From: JBFWQM01 sp050249455
Lineage (GTDB): Bacteria > Pseudomonadota > Alphaproteobacteria > MPNO01 > VGEU01
DNA length: 14,685 nt
Direction: 5' to 3'
Assembly: GCA_050249455.1 (NCBI GenBank)
Contig: JBFWQM010000137.1
Coordinates: 1-14,685, forward strand
Positions 10,408-14,685 of the stretch are shown here, piece by piece (positions within the stretch are counted from its first letter, which is position 1; each line of letters opens with the position of its first letter). The notes below the pieces were generated by a model. That model saw only the letters and a program-made list of their open reading frames with translations, ran no database searches and was not told where the DNA came from. Made by a program: the position numbers and the translations under genes.

Positions 10408-10782
10408 ATGCGCATCCTGCTGGTCGAGGACAACGAGGCGAACCGCGACATGCTCGGCCGCCGGCTCGCGCGCCGCGGCTACGCCGTGGCGTTCGCGGCC
10501 GACGGCGAGGCCGGCATCGCCAGCGTGCTCGCCGACAAGCCCGACCTCGTGCTGATGGACATCGACCTGCCGAAGGTCTCGGGCTGGGACGCGACGCGCG
10601 CCATCCGCGGTCATTACGCGCTGGAAGAGCTGCCGATCATCGCGCTCACGGCGCATGCGATGGCCCTCGACCGCCAAAAGAGCTTCGAGGCCGGCTGCAA
10701 CGAGTACGAGGCCAAGCCGATCAACTTCGCCAGCCTGGTCGAGAAGATCGAGCTCCTGACCGCCCGCCGCGGCGCGGCGTGA
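10408..10782 (+). CDS. Single-domain response regulator (CheY/DivK-like receiver)
   Basis: This 124-residue protein is one receiver domain with no output domain. The pocket is complete: E7/D8 in LLVEDN, phosphoacceptor D51 in LMDIDLP, T81 and K103 in AKPI. AAGGGG lies about eight bases before the ATG. It starts 11 bases after the MHYT kinase stop and is likely to take phosphate from that kinase, acting as a shuttle or by protein-protein contact, as DivK and CheY do. Residues 9-33 closely resemble the receiver at the N-terminus of the kinase at 11158-12435, which suggests shared ancestry or a shared phosphate source. Which protein it contacts cannot be read here. Confidence 0.93.
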   Translation: MRILLVEDNEANRDMLGRRLARRGYAVAFAADGEAGIASVLADKPDLVLMDIDLPKVSGWDATRAIRGHYALEELPIIALTAHAMALDRQKSFEAGCNEYEAKPINFASLVEKIELLTARRGAA

Positions 10783-10837
10783 CCGCGCGCCCGCCGACCT
10801 CTCCAAGCATCGCAACCGTGCCGCTTCGCCGTTCGTC

Positions 10838-11158
10838 CTACGACAGCCCCAGCGCGACGCAGGCGACCAGGCCGGGCGGGTAGAACACGGCGAGCGCGCC
10901 CGAATCGCGCAGGCGGCCGGCGAAGCCGGGATGGGTGGAGAAGACGGTGGCGGAAAGGCCGCCCCAGCCGGTGCCGGTGATCAGTCCGTCCGACGCGGCG
11001 GCCAGCTCGACTGCATCGCGCGACCACGGCGCGACGATGACCAGCAGCGGCCCCGTGTCGTCGTCGGCGGCCTGCGCGTCCAGCGCGACGAAGCCGAGGA
11101 AGGCCGCCCACAGCGCGGCGGCAAGCGCCAGGATGCGCGCGGTCGCCGGCTTGCGCAT
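10838..11158 (-). CDS. Small exported protein of unknown function coupled to a histidine kinase
   Basis: This 106-residue protein has a basic start (MRKPATAR), a hydrophobic stretch at residues 9-27 and an AQA-A sequence (28-31) that fits signal peptidase I cleavage. The mature part would be about 76 residues in the periplasm; it contains VIVAPWS (40-46), two cysteine-free glycine-rich turns (GTGWGG, 62-67) and a single late Cys (100). An uncleaved membrane anchor is the alternative. I know of no named family, although small alphaproteobacterial hypothetical proteins with a similar APWS and SGAL pattern come to mind. Its ATG overlaps the stop of the upstream receiver-kinase by one base (TGATG), so translation is coupled and a role with that kinase is likely. 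An in-frame start at 11218 would bury the signal sequence and is less likely. It converges on the receiver gene, 55 bases away. Confidence 0.7.
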   Translation of the reverse strand: MRKPATARILALAAALWAAFLGFVALDAQAADDDTGPLLVIVAPWSRDAVELAAASDGLITGTGWGGLSATVFSTHPGFAGRLRDSGALAVFYPPGLVACVALGLS

Positions 11159-12435
11159 CAGGCCACGGCGGCGGACGGCGGCTCCTCGACCGTGCGGTCG
11201 GCGGGCAGCACCAGGCACACGGTGGTGCCGACGTTGGGCTCGCTGTCGATCTCGATCGACCCGCCGTGCAGCTCGATCAGCGACTTCGCTAGCGGCAGGC
11301 CCAGCCCGGTGCCTTCGAAGCTGCGCGACAGCTTCGTCTCGGCCTGGACGAACGGCTGAAGCACGCGCGGGATATCGTCGGGGTTCATGCCGACGCCGCG
11401 GTCGGCGACGATCAGCCGGATCCTGCCGGAGCCGTCGGACTCGATCGAGACCACGACCGTGCCGCCGTCGTGGGAGAACTTGACCGCGTTGGCGAGGATG
11501 TTGAGGAACGCCCGCTTGAGCAGGATCTGGTCGGCGACGACGATGCGGGTCTGGCTCAGCCAGTTGACCTCGATCGCGATGGTTCGCTTGGCCGCCTGAG
11601 GCTCGACCAGCGAGGTCGCGCTGCGCACCAGATGCGGCAGCGACACGTCGTCCTCGTGCAGCGCCGTCTTGCCCGACTGGACCTTGGAGAAGTCCAGGAT
11701 GTCGTTCACGACGTTGAGCAGATGCGTGCCGGAATCGTGGATGTAGCCGGCATACTCCGAATAGCGCGACACCGCGCTGGCGCCCAGGACGGTGTCCTTG
11801 ATCATCTCGGAAAAGCCGATGATCGCGTTCAGCGGCGTGCGCAGCTCATGGCTCATGTTGGCGATGAAGACGGACTTGGCCTCGCTCGCCGCCTCGGCGC
11901 GTGCGGTCGCGTCGCGCAGCGATTCCTCGGTCTCGCGGCGGCGGCGGACTTCCTCCACCAGGCTCTCGTTCATCGAGCTCAGGTCGCGGGTGCGCTCGGC
12001 GATGCGGCGCTCCAGGTCCTCGTTGGCGCGACGCAGGGCGATCTCGGCGCGCCGGCGGGCGATCTGGGTCTGGATGCGCACGACCGCGACCTGGAAGTCG
12101 ACCGGCTTCGTCACGTAGTCGTTGGCGCCCTTGCCCAGCGCCTCGACGATGCTCTCGCTCTCGGTCTTTGCGGTCACCATGATCACCGGCAGCAGCGCCG
12201 GCGCGTGCGTCTGGCGCAGCCGCTCCAGCACGTCGAGGCCGCTGAGCCCCGGCATCATGATGTCGAGCAGGATCAGGTCGAACTCGGATGCCTCCACCGC
12301 GGCCAGCGCGGCGTAGCCGTCGGCGGCTTCAGCCACCTCGTAGCCGCGCCGCGCCAGGCGTCGCGACAGCATGGCGCGGTTGGCTTCGATGTCGTCGACG
12401 ACAAGGATGCGCGCGGGCGCGGGATCGCTGGACAT
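11158..12435 (-). CDS. Receiver-histidine kinase (REC-HisKA-HATPase), soluble
   Basis: This 425-residue protein has an N-terminal receiver (9-122) with D14/D15, phosphoacceptor D58, T88 and K110, then a charged coiled-coil linker (about 123-187). The HisKA domain has phospho-accepting H196 in SHELRTP, and the ATPase domain has N312/N316, DRGVGM (345-350) and GTGLGL (375-380). No membrane segment is present, so the input is probably phosphorylation of its own receiver by another kinase, or a protein contact. ATG at 12435 is chosen because the receiver begins right after it; only a weak AGG lies upstream. The gene lies 68 bases after the GalT-like gene on the same strand and is coupled to the small exported protein downstream. 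A receiver in front of a kinase fits a relay node between two systems. Kinase function is firm; its partners are inference. Confidence 0.93.
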   Translation of the reverse strand: MSSDPAPARILVVDDIEANRAMLSRRLARRGYEVAEAADGYAALAAVEASEFDLILLDIMMPGLSGLDVLERLRQTHAPALLPVIMVTAKTESESIVEALGKGANDYVTKPVDFQVAVVRIQTQIARRRAEIALRRANEDLERRIAERTRDLSSMNESLVEEVRRRRETEESLRDATARAEAASEAKSVFIANMSHELRTPLNAIIGFSEMIKDTVLGASAVSRYSEYAGYIHDSGTHLLNVVNDILDFSKVQSGKTALHEDDVSLPHLVRSATSLVEPQAAKRTIAIEVNWLSQTRIVVADQILLKRAFLNILANAVKFSHDGGTVVVSIESDGSGRIRLIVADRGVGMNPDDIPRVLQPFVQAETKLSRSFEGTGLGLPLAKSLIELHGGSIEIDSEPNVGTTVCLVLPADRTVEEPPSAAVA

Positions 12436-12503
12436 GACGCTGTGCCTGGCCCGGTGTTGCGATTGCGGCGAGGGATAGTAGCGTCGCGAAACTTTGCAAT
12501 TCG

Positions 12504-13439
12504 TTAGCGGGCATCCGCCGGCTGCATGGCCAGCAGCCGCGCGTCGGCTTCCGCCGTGGACGCATAGACGGCCAGGCCCGCGGCGATCTCGAACCCGGCC
12601 GGGCCGCCGGTGCGCGGCAGGATGCGCGCGAACCAGTGCGCCTCCGGCCGCGCGACGGCGGGGTGCTGCGGGGCCAGCACCATCAGGTTGTAGTCCGGGT
12701 CGCCGCGCGCGCCGCGCAGACGGCGCAGGCTGCGCCCCAGCAGGCCGGCGAAGGCGTCGGTTTCGGCGTCCGTCATGGCGCCGAAGTCGCCGCCGTGGCG
12801 GGCCGGCACGATCCAGGTCTCGCACGGCGCTTCCGCCGCCTCGGGCACCAGCGCGACGAAGCCGCCGGCGTCCTCGACGATGCGTCCGCCCTGCGCGCGC
12901 TCCCCGGCCGCCAGCGCGCAGATCGGGCAGGTCCCTTGGCGCCGGACCTGGCCGCGCGCCGTCCGGTCGCGCCGCAGCGTCTCCGGCGGGGCGCGCCGCA
13001 GCGCGATGATCTGCGCGTGCGGGTGCGCCAGCGACGCGCCCGACCGCGGCCCGCGATTGCGGAACAGGATCACCGCCGCCATGCCCGGCGCGGCGGCCAG
13101 CGCCGCGAAGCGGCGGCGGTACAGCGCGACCACCGCGCGGCGCGCTGCGTCGTCGAGGTCGGCGAGGTCGCGGTCGTGCTCCGGCGTCTCGACGATCACC
13201 TCGTGCAGCCCGTCGGGCGGGGCGACGATCGGGAACCGGTTGGCGACCGCGCGCGCCAGCCACCCGGGCGCGGCGGGCGCCGGCACGCTGTCGATCACCC
13301 GCTCGATCGCGCTTTCGTTGCCGGGGCAGAACGGGCAGGCGTGATCGCCGCCGGCCAGGAAGTCGTTCGGCCGCCCGCGCCGCACCGGCGCGACGATCGA
13401 CGCGCGTCCGGTGACGGGGTTGCGGCGGTAGGGGGGCAT
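12504..13439 (-). CDS. GalT-like galactose-1-phosphate uridylyltransferase (HIT superfamily)
   Basis: This 311-residue protein matches the two-domain GalT fold, which moves UMP between UDP-glucose and galactose-1-phosphate through a uridylyl-histidine. CPFC (35-38), H79 and H139 correspond to the zinc ligands of the first half. HPHAQ (139-143) is the active-site motif, with H141 as the expected nucleophile; E. coli GalT has HPHGQ. A second CPIC (171-174) opens the other half, which ends with HWFARILPR (268-276). The ATG at 13439 gives the usual MPPYRRNPVTG-like start; no strong ribosome site is visible. No galactose genes (galK, galE) are nearby, so the true sugar substrate could differ, as in ADP-sugar phosphorylase relatives. 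A palindromic repeat lies 25 bases upstream, between it and the third hydroxylase gene. Confidence 0.85.
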   Translation of the reverse strand: MPPYRRNPVTGRASIVAPVRRGRPNDFLAGGDHACPFCPGNESAIERVIDSVPAPAAPGWLARAVANRFPIVAPPDGLHEVIVETPEHDRDLADLDDAARRAVVALYRRRFAALAAAPGMAAVILFRNRGPRSGASLAHPHAQIIALRRAPPETLRRDRTARGQVRRQGTCPICALAAGERAQGGRIVEDAGGFVALVPEAAEAPCETWIVPARHGGDFGAMTDAETDAFAGLLGRSLRRLRGARGDPDYNLMVLAPQHPAVARPEAHWFARILPRTGGPAGFEIAAGLAVYASTAEADARLLAMQPADAR

Positions 13440-13464
13440 GGCGGGCGGCAAACCAAGAGATATT

Positions 13465-13553
13465 GTCGTCCTCCGGCTTGACCGGAGGACCCATGCGTCA
13501 CCAGATACCACGACGCGGCCGGCATGGGCCCTCCGGTCAAGCCGGAGGGCGAC
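13465..13553. repeat. REP-like double-hairpin palindromic element
   Basis: Two 31-base arms (13465-13495 and 13523-13553) are reverse complements with two mismatches, around a 27-base centre. Each arm is itself a hairpin with a nine-base stem and five-base loop, GTCCTCCGG/CCGGAGGAC at 13468-13490 and GCCCTCCGG/CCGGAGGGC at 13528-13550. Repeats with a CTCCGGCTTGACCGGAG core are scattered between genes in many alphaproteobacteria. It occupies the gap between the third hydroxylase gene (stop at 13567) and the GalT-like gene. On the minus-strand transcript a T-rich run (13554-13565) comes before the hairpins, not after, so a standard intrinsic terminator is not supported. Confidence 0.88.
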
Positions 13554-13566
13554 AAAAAAGAAAAGG

Positions 13567-14685
13567 CTACGCCCGGCTTGCCAGCGCTGCCCGCATCGCC
13601 CGCCACACCGTCTCCGGCGTCGCCGGCAGGTCGATGTGGGCGACGCCGTCGGCGGCCAACGCATCGACGATGGCGTTGACGATCACGGCGGGCGCCGGGG
13701 CGGTGCCGCCCTCGCTGCCCGGCTTGACGCCCAGCGGGTTGGTCGGCGCCGGCACCTCGGCGATCTCGGTGGCGAAGAACGGCAGCTGGTCGGCGCGCGG
13801 CAGCGCGTAGTCCATGAACGACGCGCTGAGGAGCTGGCCGGTGTCGCGGTCGTAGACGCAGCGTTCCTGCAGCGCCTGGCCCATGCCCTGCGCGATGCCG
13901 CCGTGGGTCTGGCCGTCGATCAGCAGCGGGTTGATCGCCCGCCCCACGTCGTCCACCGCGGCGTAGCGCAGGATCTCGACCGCGCCGGTGTCGGGGTCGA
14001 CCTCGACCTCGCAGACGTGGCAGCCATTGCCGAACGCGGCGATCGGGGTGTGGATCTGCGACACGCCGCGCAAGTGTTCGCGCGCCGCCACCTCGAACAG
14101 CCCCACCGAGCGGTCGGTGCCGACCACCGTGTAGCGGCCGTCGCGGTAGGCGATGTCGGCGGGCGCCGCCTCCAGCATCGCGGCCGCTGCCTCGGCGCCC
14201 TTATCCAAAACTTCCTTCGCGGCGTTGCTGAGGACGATCGCGCCCATCCGCATCGACCGGCCGGAATGCGAGCCGCCGCCGACCTTCACCACGTCGGTGT
14301 CGCCGTAGATCAGGCGGATGCGCTCGTAGGGCACCTGCATCAGGTCGGCGACCACCTGGCCGAACGAGGTGTCGTGGCCCTGGCCGGATGCCTGGGTGCC
14401 GATGACCACGTCGAGCCGGCCGCCGTCGTCGCCTTCCGCAACGACGTCGATCTCCGCCCGCTCCTGCGGCGCGCCGGTGGACAGGTCGATGTAGGTCGAG
14501 ATGCCGATGCCGCGCCGTCGGCCGCGCGCGGCGGACAGCGCGCGCCGCGCCGGGAAGCCGGCCCAGTCGCCCAGCGCCACCGCGCGGTCGACCATCTGCG
14601 GGAAGTCGCCCGAGTCGTAGGTCATGCCCAGGCCGTTGTCGTAGGGGATCTCGGCCGGGCCGATCAGGTTGCGGCGGCGGATCTC
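13567..14685 (-). CDS. Molybdopterin-binding hydroxylase large subunit, copy 3 (5' partial)
   Basis: The frame stays open to the window end, adding 20 codons before the Met at 14625, so the gene starts outside; 372 C-terminal residues are visible. It aligns with about residues 396-777 of copies 1 and 2: RRRNLIGPAEIPY matches their RRRN-IP-SAMPY segment, then SGQGHDT, GDTD and NGCHVCEVEVDPDTG. The catalytic glutamate lies in GVKPGSEGG, where copies 1 and 2 have GIKGAGEAG or GVKGAGEAG. The glutamate is kept but its neighbours differ, as do several other stretches, so it is a more distant relative than copies 1 and 2 are of each other. Function is again molybdenum-dependent hydroxylation of an unknown substrate. 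Partner FAD and iron-sulfur genes could lie just beyond the window. Confidence 0.92.
   Translation of the reverse strand, partial: EIRRRNLIGPAEIPYDNGLGMTYDSGDFPQMVDRAVALGDWAGFPARRALSAARGRRRGIGISTYIDLSTGAPQERAEIDVVAEGDDGGRLDVVIGTQASGQGHDTSFGQVVADLMQVPYERIRLIYGDTDVVKVGGGSHSGRSMRMGAIVLSNAAKEVLDKGAEAAAAMLEAAPADIAYRDGRYTVVGTDRSVGLFEVAAREHLRGVSQIHTPIAAFGNGCHVCEVEVDPDTGAVEILRYAAVDDVGRAINPLLIDGQTHGGIAQGMGQALQERCVYDRDTGQLLSASFMDYALPRADQLPFFATEIAEVPAPTNPLGVKPGSEGGTAPAPAVIVNAIVDALAADGVAHIDLPATPETVWRAMRAALASRA

Noticed and set aside
13554..13565. Intrinsic terminator formed by the repeat and A/T run near 13560
   Set aside because: On the minus strand the T-run precedes the hairpins, and on the plus strand the hairpins are followed by A bases, so neither orientation gives hairpin plus T-tract.

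Overview
The window is very GC-rich and densely coded. Most third codon positions are G or C, and long open frames appear on the strand opposite the real genes. The protein families (CoxL-type molybdenum hydroxylases, an MHYT-domain hybrid histidine kinase, a single-domain receiver) and two palindromic intergenic repeats suggest an alphaproteobacterium, perhaps of the Rhodospirillales/Rhizobiales kind. That placement is inference; no rRNA or other taxonomic marker is present. No tRNA, rRNA, CRISPR array, transposase or prophage gene was seen, and no gap between genes exceeds about 160 bases.

Layout. (1) 1-813, plus strand: the C-terminal part of an EgtB/SenA-type nonheme-iron sulfoxide/selenoxide synthase, cut by the window edge. 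It converges on the next block across a large palindromic repeat (832-914). (2) 932-7522, minus strand: read in transcription order, this is a 777-residue molybdopterin-binding hydroxylase large subunit (5189-7522), an SDR oxidoreductase overlapping it by ATGA (4359-5192), a SAM-dependent methyltransferase (3423-4235), and a second 777-residue large subunit (932-3265) with a palindrome upstream. (3) 7679-10782, plus strand: an MHYT-PAS hybrid histidine kinase with C-terminal receiver domains, followed 11 bases later by a stand-alone receiver. (4) 10838-12435, minus strand: a receiver-histidine kinase whose stop overlaps the start of a small exported protein by one base. (5) 12504-14685, minus strand: a GalT-like HIT-fold nucleotidyltransferase and, upstream of it, a third molybdopterin-binding large subunit that runs off the window. 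A second palindromic repeat lies between these two.

How the genes may work together. The block at 932-7522 looks like an oxidative pathway for an unknown organic substrate: molybdenum hydroxylases insert water-derived oxygen, the SDR oxidises or reduces an alcohol/ketone, and the methyltransferase acts on a related compound. None of the three hydroxylase subunits has a visible FAD (CoxM-like) or 2Fe-2S (CoxS-like) partner, so electron-transfer subunits must be encoded elsewhere, or outside the window for the third copy. The two signalling blocks point at each other. They share a very similar receiver N-terminus and lack a visible Hpt protein or DNA-binding output, so they may form a branched phosphorelay. 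No single feature proves a new system. The most unusual points are the three partnerless hydroxylase subunits, two of which align without gaps, and the kinase coupled to a small exported protein.
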